Of a DNA stretch of 28,075 nt, positions 13,651 through 22,026 are shown piece after piece (positions within the stretch are counted from its first letter, which is position 1; every line of letters starts with the position of its first letter). The position numbers and the translations under genes are program-made. The DNA is from CAYOYH01 sp964408165. GTDB taxonomy: Bacteria; Patescibacteriota; Saccharimonadia; Saccharimonadales; CAYOYH01. Under the pieces are notes generated by a model. That model was not told the DNA's origin. It worked only from the letters and a program-made list of their open reading frames with translations, and searched no databases. The DNA lies in the NCBI GenBank assembly GCA_964408165.1, contig CAYOYH010000005.1:1-28075 (forward strand), in the 5' to 3' direction.

Positions 13651-13690
13651 GCCAGAGGCTCAGGGCTTCGCCCTTTTTGAGACTTCTGGT
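13651..13690 (+). terminator. Terminator-like hairpin between repeat units
   Basis: AGGGC (13662-13666), TTC loop, GCCCT (13670-13674), then TTTT. Outer pairs CTCA/TGAG and CCAGA/TCTGG lengthen it. The end of an identical hairpin shows at 13483-13497, directly after the gap. Confidence 0.5.
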
Positions 13691-13734
13691 CGCATAACTC
13701 TGCCAAGTAGCCTGGGGCTACTTACACCAGTTAT
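13686..13734 (-). repeat. Two-hairpin repeat, unit 4 (minus, hairpin II only)
   Basis: Hairpin II with outer arms ATAACT/AGTTAT (a G-U pair of unit 3 is replaced by A-U), internal loop GGTG/GCAG, and inner arms TAAGTAGCC/GGCTACTTG. Confidence 0.7.
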
Positions 13735-13747
13735 CGCTCTAGGGCTT

Positions 13748-13808
13748 GCTATCTGTGCCAAGAGCGTCAGTGGGTGGTTGCTCCGCTACCAGCAGACTGA
13801 CGTGGCCA
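13748..13808 (+). repeat. 61 bp direct repeat carrying variant hairpin II, copy 1
   Basis: Identical to 13919-13979. After the linker GCTATCTGTGCCAAGAG it forms CGTCAGT/ACTGACG, an internal loop with GCAG on the 3' side, and TGGTTGC/GCTACCA around TCC. This is the same plan as hairpin II of the other units with different stem sequence. Confidence 0.8.
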
Positions 13809-13817
13809 CTGTTGTAG

Positions 13818-13833
13818 ATTTCTAAACCCCTGG
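13818..13833. repeat. 16 bp inverted repeat, left arm
   Basis: ATTTCTAAACCCCTGG, the exact reverse complement of 13977-13992. The arms bracket unit 5 and the second 61 bp repeat. Confidence 0.75.
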
Positions 13834-13858
13834 CTTGAGTGCAGAGAGCGAGTTGTTT

Positions 13859-13992
13859 TCGAGAAGTGAAGTTAGCTGTATGAATAATACTGCCAACTTT
13901 GCCTCGCAGGAAAAACTCGCTATCTGTGCCAAGAGCGTCAGTGGGTGGTTGCTCCGCTACCAGCAGACTGACGTGGCCAGGGGTTTAGAAAT
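13859..13992 (+). repeat. Two-hairpin repeat, unit 5 (plus)
   Basis: Hairpin I with outer arms AAGTTAGC/GCCAACTT and inner GTAT/ATAC around GAATA; the linker GCCTCGCAGGAAAAACTC; then the second copy of the 61 bp repeat (13919-13979) with hairpin II CGTCAGT/ACTGACG. It ends in the right arm of the 16 bp inverted repeat (13977-13992). The remaining bases to dnaX, 13993-14102, show no gene. Confidence 0.8.
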
Positions 13993-14102
13993 GCACATAT
14001 CCACAATAAGCATGATAATGTAGGTAAAACCACATCAGTATGTCCAGCAAATTGAGATATACTAGTATCTACGCAATAAATAGTGGAGGGGGTAGAAACT
14101 GA

Positions 14103-15590
14103 ATGGCTAAACGCGCCTTTTACAGACAGTACCGACCACGTAGCCTTTCGGAGGTTAGGGGTCAGCCACACATAACTCAGACGCTAGAAAACGCCCTAAA
14201 AGAAGGGTCGATAAGTCACGCCTACCTTTTCAGCGGTCCGCGGGGCATAGGTAAAACCAGTGTCGCCAGGATATTTGCCCACGCCATCAATGACATACCC
14301 TACGAAGATGATTCATTACATCTAGACATTATCGAAATAGACGCCGCCAGCAATCGACGCATTGACGAAATCCGCGACCTTCGAGATAAAATCGGCATAA
14401 CCCCGACTAGTTCAAAATATAAAGTCTACATCATCGACGAGGTGCATATGCTGACCAAAGAAGCCTTTAGCGCCCTCCTCAAAACCCTCGAGGAGCCACC
14501 GCAACACGCCGTGTTCATTTTGGCTACGACAGAGGCGCACAGACTGCCAGACACCATCCTTTCCCGCACCCAGCGCCACACTTTCAAACCAGTGACTGTT
14601 AAAGATTTAGCAAAGCACTTGTCGCTCATTGCTAAAAAAGAGAAAATAAGTATAGACGGCGAGACCCTTAATCTCCTAGCAACTCACGCCAGTGGAAGTT
14701 ATCGTGATGGACTAAGCTTGCTCGACCAACTGGCTACCAGCCACAATAAATCTATCGATTTAGAAGACGTTCGAGAATCGCTAGGTCTAGCTCCTTCCCA
14801 GCAGGTGAACGAACTGCTTATGGCGGTGCGGAAAGGGGAGTCCAGGCAACTACTGAAGCTACTGGAAAGTACGCTCTCTGGAGGAGTCAGCGCCCCGATG
14901 TTGGCCAAGCAAATAATTGCTCACTTGCAATCCAGGTGGGTCGAAGGCGAAGGGCACGAAGCCCAACTACTCAAAATGACCGATGACCTGCTGGCGGTGC
15001 AGGGCGCAAATGAGCCTGGAATTAAAATGACGGTCGTCCTTTTGGAAGCCTGCTTGGGGCTAGGTGACTCTAAGTCTAGCTACCCATCGTCGCACGCGCC
15101 GAAAAACAACCCAATCAAAAAATCACCCGACACTTCCGCTTCGCAAAAGGCTAATTCTCTCAAGAGCGCTACCCAAAACGAAAAACTTGAAGATAGCGGT
15201 AATGATGTCGAGGTTGTCGACGAAACAAAACTGCTAGACAAAGAGGCCTGGGAGCGAGTTTTGAACAAAATTCAGAGCACCAATAACTCGCTGTACGCGG
15301 TACTTCGTATGGCGCACGCCGGTCTGAATGGTAGCCACAACGTGGTAATCCTGACTTTCCAGTTTCCTTTCCACCGAAAACAGGTAGCGGCAGCCAAGAA
15401 CAAAAAAATCGTCGAAGACGCTCTTAGCCAGGAGGTTGGTCAGCGTGTCGCACTCAAGATGCAGGTAGACAAAGATTTACAAATCGCACCAGCTAGCGCT
15501 GCAGGAGCACCGCAGATGACTAGCGACGACGATAACGGACTCAGCAATGTCATAGACATTATGGGCGGCGGAGAGGTTGTCAGTATCTGA
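14103..15590 (+). CDS. dnaX: DNA polymerase III subunit gamma/tau
   Basis: 495 residues. AAA+ clamp-loader ATPase: Walker A GPRGIGKT at 45-52, Walker B YIIDEVHML with D112/E113, the SALLKTLEEPP segment, sensor 1 LATTE, and the ILSRTQRHTF arginine-finger region. The clamp-loader collar follows, then a low-complexity linker (about 325-380) and a tau-like C-terminal domain. The Cys cluster that binds zinc between Walker A and B in most bacterial DnaX is absent: residues 54-75 read VARIFAHAINDIPYEDDSLH. GGAGGGGG lies about 12 bases before the ATG. It loads the beta clamp and ties it to the helicase; dnaB directly downstream fits. Confidence 0.95.
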   Translation: MAKRAFYRQYRPRSLSEVRGQPHITQTLENALKEGSISHAYLFSGPRGIGKTSVARIFAHAINDIPYEDDSLHLDIIEIDAASNRRIDEIRDLRDKIGITPTSSKYKVYIIDEVHMLTKEAFSALLKTLEEPPQHAVFILATTEAHRLPDTILSRTQRHTFKPVTVKDLAKHLSLIAKKEKISIDGETLNLLATHASGSYRDGLSLLDQLATSHNKSIDLEDVRESLGLAPSQQVNELLMAVRKGESRQLLKLLESTLSGGVSAPMLAKQIIAHLQSRWVEGEGHEAQLLKMTDDLLAVQGANEPGIKMTVVLLEACLGLGDSKSSYPSSHAPKNNPIKKSPDTSASQKANSLKSATQNEKLEDSGNDVEVVDETKLLDKEAWERVLNKIQSTNNSLYAVLRMAHAGLNGSHNVVILTFQFPFHRKQVAAAKNKKIVEDALSQEVGQRVALKMQVDKDLQIAPASAAGAPQMTSDDDNGLSNVIDIMGGGEVVSI

Positions 15591-15591
15591 C

Positions 15592-16926
15592 ATGGCCGAC
15601 AGCGCAAGAATACCACCGCAAAATGTTGATGCCGAAGCCAGTTTGCTCGGTTCAATCCTAATCGACACCGAGGCGCTTGGCCGTGTTGCCGACAAGATTC
15701 ACGCCGACGATTTTTATGATCCCCGGCACTCCATCGTTTATTCGTCAATGTTAGCTCTGTACAATGGCCATAAACCGATCGACCTTTTAACTCTGTCCAA
15801 CGAGCTAGAGGAGAAGAAATTGTTGCAAAAAGCCGGTGGTTCAAGTTATTTAACTGAGCTAACTAATTCTGTGCCTACCTCGGCGCACATCGAGCAATAC
15901 GCCCAGATAGTCATGCAAAAATCCACTCGGCGGAAGCTCATCTCCGCTGCCAGCGATATCACTAATCTCGGCTTCAATGAAGACGGTGACGGCGACGAAC
16001 TTTTGTCCAAGGCCGAAGCCATGGTCTTCGCCGTTTCCCAGGGCAACGCTAAACAAGAACTGGCCTCTATCGAATCAATCCTAACTGAAAGCTTCGACAG
16101 GCTAGATGAACTACACAAAAACAAATCCAAAATGCGCGGTGTGCCGACGGGCTTTCGCGATCTCGACAACATTCTTGCCGGCCTACAGCCGTCAGATTTG
16201 GTAATCTTGGCCGCTAGGCCTTCTATGGGTAAATCTACGCTAGCGATGAACATCGCCCATCATGTTGCCACTAAGGAAAAGTCATCGGTTTTGGTTTTTA
16301 GCCTAGAGATGAGCAAAGAACAGCTAGTCGATAGGCTGTTAGCAGCTGAGGCTGGGATAGATGCCTGGAATATTAGAACCGGCAACCTTAGCGATCAGGA
16401 TTTTGAAAAACTCGGCCGGGCCATGGGAACTCTTTCGGAAGCTTCCATATTCATCGACGATTCACCTATGGCCACGATACTAGAAATGCGCACGAAGGCA
16501 CGCCGGGAACAGCAAAAAAGACCACTAGGGTTGGTAGTTGTCGATTACCTCCAACTCATGAGTGGTACTTCTAGGGCTAACTCAGAAAACCGAGTTCAAG
16601 AAATTTCGGAAATTTCAAGAGGCCTAAAAGCCATAGCTCGTGAGCTCAATGTGCCGGTGTTGGCGTTGTCGCAGTTATCTCGCTCGGTAGAGAACAGAAA
16701 CCCGCAAATCCCCCAGCTTTCTGACCTGCGTGAATCTGGTTCCATCGAACAAGATGCCGATGTAGTGGCTTTTATGTACCGAGAGGATTACTACAATCCT
16801 GAAACCGACAGAGAACACATTACTGATATTTTCATAAAGAAACACCGAAACGGCCCCACTGGAAAAATTGAACTCTATTTCAACCCCGAGAGATTACAGT
16901 TCCTCTCGATAGATAAACATTCGTAG
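15592..16926 (+). CDS. dnaB: Replicative DNA helicase DnaB
   Basis: 444 residues from ATG 15592, normal length. The frame extends to TTG 15577, but MADSARIPPQNVDAEASLLGSIL is the standard DnaB start and GGAGAGG stands at 15570-15576. The N-terminal primase-binding domain ends near residue 150; the RecA-like domain has Walker A RPSMGKST, Walker B VVDYLQLM, LALSQLSRSVENR and DLRESGSIEQDAD, all typical. It unwinds DNA at the fork as a hexamer and meets tau of the neighbouring dnaX product. The start is 1 base after the dnaX stop, so the pair is an operon. Confidence 0.96.
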   Translation: MADSARIPPQNVDAEASLLGSILIDTEALGRVADKIHADDFYDPRHSIVYSSMLALYNGHKPIDLLTLSNELEEKKLLQKAGGSSYLTELTNSVPTSAHIEQYAQIVMQKSTRRKLISAASDITNLGFNEDGDGDELLSKAEAMVFAVSQGNAKQELASIESILTESFDRLDELHKNKSKMRGVPTGFRDLDNILAGLQPSDLVILAARPSMGKSTLAMNIAHHVATKEKSSVLVFSLEMSKEQLVDRLLAAEAGIDAWNIRTGNLSDQDFEKLGRAMGTLSEASIFIDDSPMATILEMRTKARREQQKRPLGLVVVDYLQLMSGTSRANSENRVQEISEISRGLKAIARELNVPVLALSQLSRSVENRNPQIPQLSDLRESGSIEQDADVVAFMYREDYYNPETDREHITDIFIKKHRNGPTGKIELYFNPERLQFLSIDKHS

Positions 16927-17036
16927 CCTGTTCTTGCTCCGTGTGCACCTGATGCGCTATCGCTAAAATTGTGGCAAAGTTACAATGACACCAATACTGC
17001 TAGCTTGCCGTTTGCATATCAGCTTGCATCAAAACG

Positions 17037-17057
17037 GCTCTCTAGAGCTATTTTTTT
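17037..17057 (+). terminator. Candidate terminator after dnaB
   Basis: GCTC (17037-17040), TCTA loop, GAGC (17045-17048), TA, then seven T. The stem is short but the T run is good. It lies 110 bases after dnaB. Confidence 0.4.
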
Positions 17058-17137
17058 GCTAATCAACTACAGACAAAGCCATGCCCCGCCAGAGAAAAAA
17101 ATTCTAAAAACCACCTGGAGCAAACTGACACCAAGCT

Positions 17138-17165
17138 TTGAACACGCAAGCCCTGTCTGTATAAT
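17138..17165 (+). promoter_or_regulatory. Promoter for the GT-C-type gene, very short leader
   Basis: TTGAAC (17138-17143), a 16-base spacer and a consensus TATAAT (17160-17165). The start codon at 17179 is 13 bases after the -10 box, so the leader would be about 7 bases with no room for a ribosome site. Confidence 0.6.
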
Positions 17166-17178
17166 GTCGCACTAGATT

Positions 17179-18672
17179 ATGAAGCAAGTTGTAATTAGCG
17201 AGACTTGGTTGTACCGGCACCGATTTATTTTCGGGTATCTATTGTTGGTTTTTCTTGGGGCTTTCGCCTTGTTTTATCGACTGGGCGATCTTCTGCCGGG
17301 CATCAACTGGGTGGAAGCTCAGTCGGCTACCGAGAGTATGCAAATCGGCAATCTACTACTGAATCCGATAAATTTCATCTTTCATCTACTGCAGTATCTC
17401 AGTATTAGCTTGCTTGGTCCGACGGCTTTTGCCCTGCGCCTACCTAGTGTTTTGCTTGCCATTGTCTCCCTGGTGCTTTTCTTCTACATTATTTCGCATC
17501 GATTCACTAAGGGTGCCGCCATAATCACCACCCTGCTTTTAGTTACCTCCAGTTGGTTCTTGAGCATTGTCCGATTCGGCGCGCCTTTTTCACTGGGTGT
17601 AGCGTTGATATTTCTACTGATATTCATCAGTATCAAGCTGGACGATAAGTACAGTTTCGGCTGGCTGTTTTTTCTGGTAACCACCGCTGCGCTGAGCCTC
17701 TACACCCCTTACTTCATCTACCTGTTGGTCGCTGGAATTCTGTTCTCCCTGCCTAGTATCAAAAAGCATATCAAATCGATAAACAACAAAGACCTCTACA
17801 TTGCTGGTGTCGCCTTCATGTTGCTTCTGGGGCCTCTTTTGTACGCCATATTCAAAGATGTGTCGGTGGCCAAAACAATACTGGCTCTGCCGGAAGCTTT
17901 TCCTGCACCACTAGAATATCTCCAGAATCTAGCTGGAACGGCTGGCCATGTAATCTGGGGGTCGGAGGCGCTGCCGGTACTTCATTTGGGCACGCTACCG
18001 ATGCTCGAGATATTCTCAGTGAGCATGGTGGCTCTAGGCCTGTATCACTACGACCACGAACTCAGTAAAAACTTATCCCGCCTAGTGCTGGGAGGCCTGT
18101 TCTTCACCCTCCTGGCGGTAAGTATAAACGCTAATCAATTCGACTACGCACTGTTGCTACCGTTTATATATTTTTTGTTAGCTGGAGGGCTGGTGGTTCT
18201 ACTCACCCAATGGAACGAAATTTTTCCTAAAAACCCTTTTGCACGAGTAACCGCTATTGTGCCCATAGCAATCCTGCTGGTTATCGTTACTAGCTACCAC
18301 CATGAAAGGTACTTTGTAGCTTGGCCAAACAACCCTGAGGTCGCCGTGTTGCATTCAGAAGCCTACACCAAGATACACGAGGAACTAAAGCGAAGTGCCG
18401 CCTACACCACGGTGCTTAATTCTACTGCCGAAACCATTGTTATGCGGCCTATTAGTTTGCATTACCCCGAGGTTCAGTTTTTTAATAACATTGCCGATTT
18501 TACTGCAAATCCCGAAGAACGTCGGCTGATAATTACTAATGCCGCTTTCCTGGAGTTACCGAGAGAAATCAGAGAGGAACTAGGCACTCCTTCTCGCATC
18601 ACTCCAAGCACCCATACATCTGAAACCGCCGCACTTAGAATTTACAATGTTTCGCCTGTAGAACCAGAGTAA
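17179..18672 (+). CDS. Multi-spanning membrane protein, GT-C glycosyltransferase-like
   Basis: 497 residues with about ten to twelve hydrophobic helices up to residue ~375, then a soluble ~120-residue tail. The first loop after helix 1 (YRLGDLLPGINWVEAQSATESMQIG) sits where GT-C enzymes of the ArnT/PMT group carry their catalytic acidic residue, and the later LPSVLLAIVSL / FTKGAAIITTLLLVTSSWFL pattern is typical of that group. Such enzymes move a sugar from a polyprenyl-phosphate carrier outside the membrane. Acceptor unknown. Other many-helix membrane proteins cannot be excluded. The mRNA probably has little or no leader. Confidence 0.65.
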   Translation: MKQVVISETWLYRHRFIFGYLLLVFLGAFALFYRLGDLLPGINWVEAQSATESMQIGNLLLNPINFIFHLLQYLSISLLGPTAFALRLPSVLLAIVSLVLFFYIISHRFTKGAAIITTLLLVTSSWFLSIVRFGAPFSLGVALIFLLIFISIKLDDKYSFGWLFFLVTTAALSLYTPYFIYLLVAGILFSLPSIKKHIKSINNKDLYIAGVAFMLLLGPLLYAIFKDVSVAKTILALPEAFPAPLEYLQNLAGTAGHVIWGSEALPVLHLGTLPMLEIFSVSMVALGLYHYDHELSKNLSRLVLGGLFFTLLAVSINANQFDYALLLPFIYFLLAGGLVVLLTQWNEIFPKNPFARVTAIVPIAILLVIVTSYHHERYFVAWPNNPEVAVLHSEAYTKIHEELKRSAAYTTVLNSTAETIVMRPISLHYPEVQFFNNIADFTANPEERRLIITNAAFLELPREIREELGTPSRITPSTHTSETAALRIYNVSPVEPE

Positions 18673-18721
18673 ATTAACTGATAAGATTAGGGCGGACTAA
18701 AAATTTAAGGAGACGTTTTTT

Positions 18722-19009
18722 ATGCTGAACAAATCGAAAATGGTAATGAAAATGCGCAAGCTTCAAAAAGAATTGGCTCGGCAGATTATTGAGGTCGAGG
18801 CTGGGGACGGGGCAGTAGTGATTAAAATCAACGGCGAACAGAAAATTAAAAAAATCGAGATCGATCCTCAGAGAGTGGATCTGGACGATATCGAAGAGCT
18901 GGAAGGTTGGATAGAGTTGGCTGTTAAAGAAGCTATCGACAAAAGCCAGAAGGTTGCCGCCGAAAAAATGAAACCGATGATGGGGCAACTAGGCGACCTA
19001 GGGCTGTAG
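18722..19009 (+). CDS. ybaB: YbaB/EbfC-family nucleoid-associated protein
   Basis: 95 residues. MVMKMRKLQKELARQIIEVEAGDGAVVIKINGEQKIKKIEIDP is the family core: an N-terminal helix, then strands around the GDGAVVIKINGEQ hairpin, then a C-terminal helix. It forms dimers that bind DNA. The dnaX-ybaB-recR gene order is widespread; here dnaB and the GT-C gene sit between dnaX and ybaB. AAGGAG is 10 bases before the ATG. recR follows after 7 bases. Confidence 0.92.
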   Translation: MLNKSKMVMKMRKLQKELARQIIEVEAGDGAVVIKINGEQKIKKIEIDPQRVDLDDIEELEGWIELAVKEAIDKSQKVAAEKMKPMMGQLGDLGL

Positions 19010-19016
19010 ATTTTTC

Positions 19017-19622
19017 ATGCCTATACTCCCAAGAGCCTTGCAGAATTTAATAGACGAACTCGGCAAACTTCCTGGCGTTGGTCCACGAACTGCCGAACGC
19101 TATGCCTACAGTTTATTGAAAAGAACCCCCGCACTCAGTAAATCTATTGCCACATCAATCACCAAGCTACATGACAATGTTAAATACTGCCCGACGACTT
19201 TTGCACTGATCGAGGTGAGTCAAGAGGTATCTACTCTGTACTCAAACCCTGAACGCAACAAGCAGGTGGTCGTTGTAGTGGAGAAACCGCTAGATGTCGT
19301 GGCCATAGAAAAAACTGGCCAGTTCAAAGGCACCTACCACGTGCTCGGCGGTACGCTGTCGCCAATAGATGGCATCGGGCCCGACCAAATACGAATTGCC
19401 GAGCTAGTAGAGCGGATCAAGCAAGACTGCGTAGAAGAAATCATACTGGCGACCAATTCCAGCGTTGAAGGAGAGTCTACGGCTTTGTTTGTCCAGAAAC
19501 AGATTGAAACCGACGGCCTAAAAATAACTCGCCTGGCACGCGGTTTACCCGTGGGAGTAGACTTAGAGTACGCCGATCAAATCACCATTGGGCGAGCACT
19601 GGAAGGCAGGCAACTCCTATGA
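19017..19622 (+). CDS. recR: Recombination protein RecR lacking the zinc finger cysteines
   Basis: 201 residues, normal length. The helix-hairpin-helix is intact (LIDELGKLPGVGPRTAERYA), and the Toprim domain follows with VVVVVEKPLDVVAIEKTG, YHVLGGTLSPIDGIGPD, LATNSSVEGESTALF and the Walker-like end GLPVGVDLEYAD. RecR works with RecO (and RecF) to load RecA at gaps. The four-Cys zinc finger normally between them is absent: residues 55-80 hold a single Cys (YCPTTFALIEVSQEVSTLY). The next gene overlaps by 4 bases. Confidence 0.93.
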   Translation: MPILPRALQNLIDELGKLPGVGPRTAERYAYSLLKRTPALSKSIATSITKLHDNVKYCPTTFALIEVSQEVSTLYSNPERNKQVVVVVEKPLDVVAIEKTGQFKGTYHVLGGTLSPIDGIGPDQIRIAELVERIKQDCVEEIILATNSSVEGESTALFVQKQIETDGLKITRLARGLPVGVDLEYADQITIGRALEGRQLL

Positions 19623-20629
19623 ACATGAAAATCGCAAAGCAAGTAGCTGGTTTAATAAGCCGAGCCCAGTCAATACTGATTATCCAAGCCGAAAATCCCG
19701 ATGGCGACAGTCTAGGTAGCGCGCTAGCTTTGGAGCAAATTTTTGGAGATATGGACAAGAAAACTCAGCTTTACTGTCCAGTGCAAATGCCAACATACTT
19801 GCGCTACATGGAAGGATGGAGCCGGGTGATGGATGAATTGCCCGCTAGTTTTGATTTGTCCATCATTGTTGATACCAGCTCGGCTTCGTTACTCGAGAGA
19901 GTGTTGACTCCGGTAAACATTTCCAAGCTTAGCCGACAGCCGATTGTCGTGCTCGATCACCATGCCGTAGACAACGACATACCTCTTGAGACAATTTGCC
20001 TCAATCAGCCGTCGTTCGTTGCCACTGGAGAGCTAATCTACGAACTGGCAAAACTCAATTCATGGGCGCTCAACGCCGTAGCGCGCGAATCACTGGCTTA
20101 TTCCATTCTAGCCGATTCACTAGGGCTTATGAGTCAAGGCACCAGCGCTAACACTATTCACGCCATCGGTGATTTAGTGGCTCAGGGTGTGGAGCTCAGC
20201 GTTTTAGATCAAAGAAGGCGCCAGTTTAATAAAAAATCCGAAGATATATTCAGATACAAAGGTCAGTTGTTCGAGCGAGTAGAGTTTCACCTAGACGACC
20301 GCCTCGGCCTGGTCGTTATTCCCTGGGAGGAAATCCAGCAATACAGCGACGCTTACAATCCTTCGATGTTAATTTTAGACGAAATACGAATGGTCGAAAA
20401 TGTCCAACTAGCTACAGCCTTCAAAATATATCCTGACGGTAAAATTACCGGCAAGCTCCGGGCCAACAGCGGAGTATTAAATGCCAACGCCATCGCCGAA
20501 GTGTTTGGCGGTGGCGGCCACCCCTACGCTGCAGGCTTTAAAACAAGAGGTAGGGATTTTGTCGATTTGAAAAAGGAATTTTTGAAAGTAGTCGGGGAGC
20601 AGTTAGCGCTAGGAACAAATGAGTCTTAA
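19619..20629 (+). CDS. DHH/DHHA1 phosphoesterase (NrnA/RecJ-like)
   Basis: 336 residues. DHH motifs in order: NPDGDSLGSALAL (motif I, where the usual preceding His is Glu in QAENPDGD), IIVDTSS (II), VVLDHHAVDND (III), YSILADSLG (IV). The DHHA1 domain ends with FGGGGHPYAAGF. Relatives degrade short RNA (nanoRNA), pAp or cyclic dinucleotides with manganese. The missing His may change metal binding; activity is likely but the substrate is not decidable. It overlaps recR by 4 and cysS by 11 bases, so it belongs to a ybaB-recR-DHH-cysS operon. Confidence 0.88.
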   Translation: MNMKIAKQVAGLISRAQSILIIQAENPDGDSLGSALALEQIFGDMDKKTQLYCPVQMPTYLRYMEGWSRVMDELPASFDLSIIVDTSSASLLERVLTPVNISKLSRQPIVVLDHHAVDNDIPLETICLNQPSFVATGELIYELAKLNSWALNAVARESLAYSILADSLGLMSQGTSANTIHAIGDLVAQGVELSVLDQRRRQFNKKSEDIFRYKGQLFERVEFHLDDRLGLVVIPWEEIQQYSDAYNPSMLILDEIRMVENVQLATAFKIYPDGKITGKLRANSGVLNANAIAEVFGGGGHPYAAGFKTRGRDFVDLKKEFLKVVGEQLALGTNES

Positions 20630-22022
20630 ATTATTCAACACCATGTCCCGAAAAAAAGAGGTGTTCACGCCTCTGAAACCCGGTGTTGTCACTCTCTATG
20701 TCTGCGGCCATACGGTGTACAACGACCCCCATATTGGTAATTGGCGAGCCTACATTGCTTGGGACATACTACTCCGAACACTGGTGGCCAATGACTACCA
20801 AGTCAACCATGTCCAAAACATAACCGATGTCGGACACCTGACCGACGACCAAGACCACGGCGAAGACAAGCTCCAAAAAGCTGCCGAAAAGGAGCGAAAA
20901 ACCGCTTGGGAAATTGCCGAACTCTACATCCAGCGCACCGAGGCCGGCCGTAAGCAACTGGGCATCATAAAAGCCAGCCACAGCCCTAGGGCAACTGAGT
21001 ACATTGACCAGCAAATTGAGCATATCGAAAAGCTAGAAAAAAATGGCTTCATTTATGAAATTAAAAATGACGGCATCTATTTCGATACTGCCAAGCTCAG
21101 TAGCTACGGCAGATTAGCCAGGCTGGATATCGAGGGTCTCAGAAGTGGCGCCAGAGTGAAGAATGTCGGCAAACGAAACCTAACCGACTTCGCCCTGTGG
21201 AAATTCACACCCGAAGGCACTAAAAGAGATATGCAGTGGCCCAGCCCTTGGGGAATTGGATTTCCTGGCTGGCATTTGGAATGTTCGGTCATGGCCGAGG
21301 ATCTACTAGGCGAACAAATTGATATTCACACCGGTGGCATCGATCATATTCCAGTTCATCACACCAATGAAATAGCTCAAACCGAGTCTGTGACTGGCAA
21401 AAAATTCGTCAATTACTGGCTCCACAGCAAACATATGATGGTTAACGGCGCTAAAATGAGTAAATCGCTGGGCAACGCCTACACCCTTGCTGACCTGACG
21501 AACCGCAAATACGATCTGCGAGCTTTTAGGTTGCTGATACTCACTAGTCACTATCGCACTGAAAGCAATTTCACTTGGAAGCTTATGAACGGGGCTCAAT
21601 CACGCTTGAACCGCTGGCAAGCCATGGCCGACCTTCGGTGGCAGAGCAGTGGCGACGCTCTTTCAATGAGTCCGGTGTTTACCAGATCTGCCGAAGTAGC
21701 CGAACAGGCATTGAACGACGATCTGGACACGCCTGGTGCTATGAGAGCGCTTGAAGACAGCTTCAACACGCTGAAAAAACAAGGGCTGGCGAGCACAGAC
21801 CTAGAAGCGTTCAAAACTTTATTGGATTTCATTGATCGAAGACTAGGGGTGAACCTATTTCTTGACGACATTTCTAACGAAGCAAAGACCATAATCTCAG
21901 ACCGCGAGACAGCTAGGGTGCAGAATGATTTCTCCAAATCCGACGAACTAAGAGACCAGCTTTTGGCTGAAGGGATTTTACTCAGCGACAACCAACAAGG
22001 TACAATCTGGAGTCGCTCTTAA
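20619..22022 (+). CDS. cysS: Cysteinyl-tRNA synthetase
   Basis: 467 residues. Class I motifs are PHIGN (HIGH box) and KMSKSLGN. Zinc/cysteine-site residues are visible: C29 in YVCGHTVYND, Cys in HLECSVMAEDLLG, and the GGIDHIPVHHTNEIAQTE histidines. The C-terminal anticodon-binding part is short but complete. It charges tRNA-Cys with cysteine. ATG 20619 overlaps the DHH gene by 11 bases. The stop is 4 bases from the stop of the convergent permease gene, leaving no space for a terminator between them. Confidence 0.97.
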   Translation: MSLKLFNTMSRKKEVFTPLKPGVVTLYVCGHTVYNDPHIGNWRAYIAWDILLRTLVANDYQVNHVQNITDVGHLTDDQDHGEDKLQKAAEKERKTAWEIAELYIQRTEAGRKQLGIIKASHSPRATEYIDQQIEHIEKLEKNGFIYEIKNDGIYFDTAKLSSYGRLARLDIEGLRSGARVKNVGKRNLTDFALWKFTPEGTKRDMQWPSPWGIGFPGWHLECSVMAEDLLGEQIDIHTGGIDHIPVHHTNEIAQTESVTGKKFVNYWLHSKHMMVNGAKMSKSLGNAYTLADLTNRKYDLRAFRLLILTSHYRTESNFTWKLMNGAQSRLNRWQAMADLRWQSSGDALSMSPVFTRSAEVAEQALNDDLDTPGAMRALEDSFNTLKKQGLASTDLEAFKTLLDFIDRRLGVNLFLDDISNEAKTIISDRETARVQNDFSKSDELRDQLLAEGILLSDNQQGTIWSRS

Positions 22023-22026
22023 CTTT

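Noticed and set aside
13329..13992. Integron attC array, CRISPR or SRP RNA upstream of dnaX
   Set aside because: No RYYYAAC/GTTRRRY core pairs, no regular spacers, and no SRP core GGAAGCAGC. Units are in mixed orientation with covarying stems.
16969..17175. 68-codon ORF after dnaB
   Set aside because: No ribosome site, it contains a terminator-like hairpin and the promoter of the next gene, and it resembles no protein.
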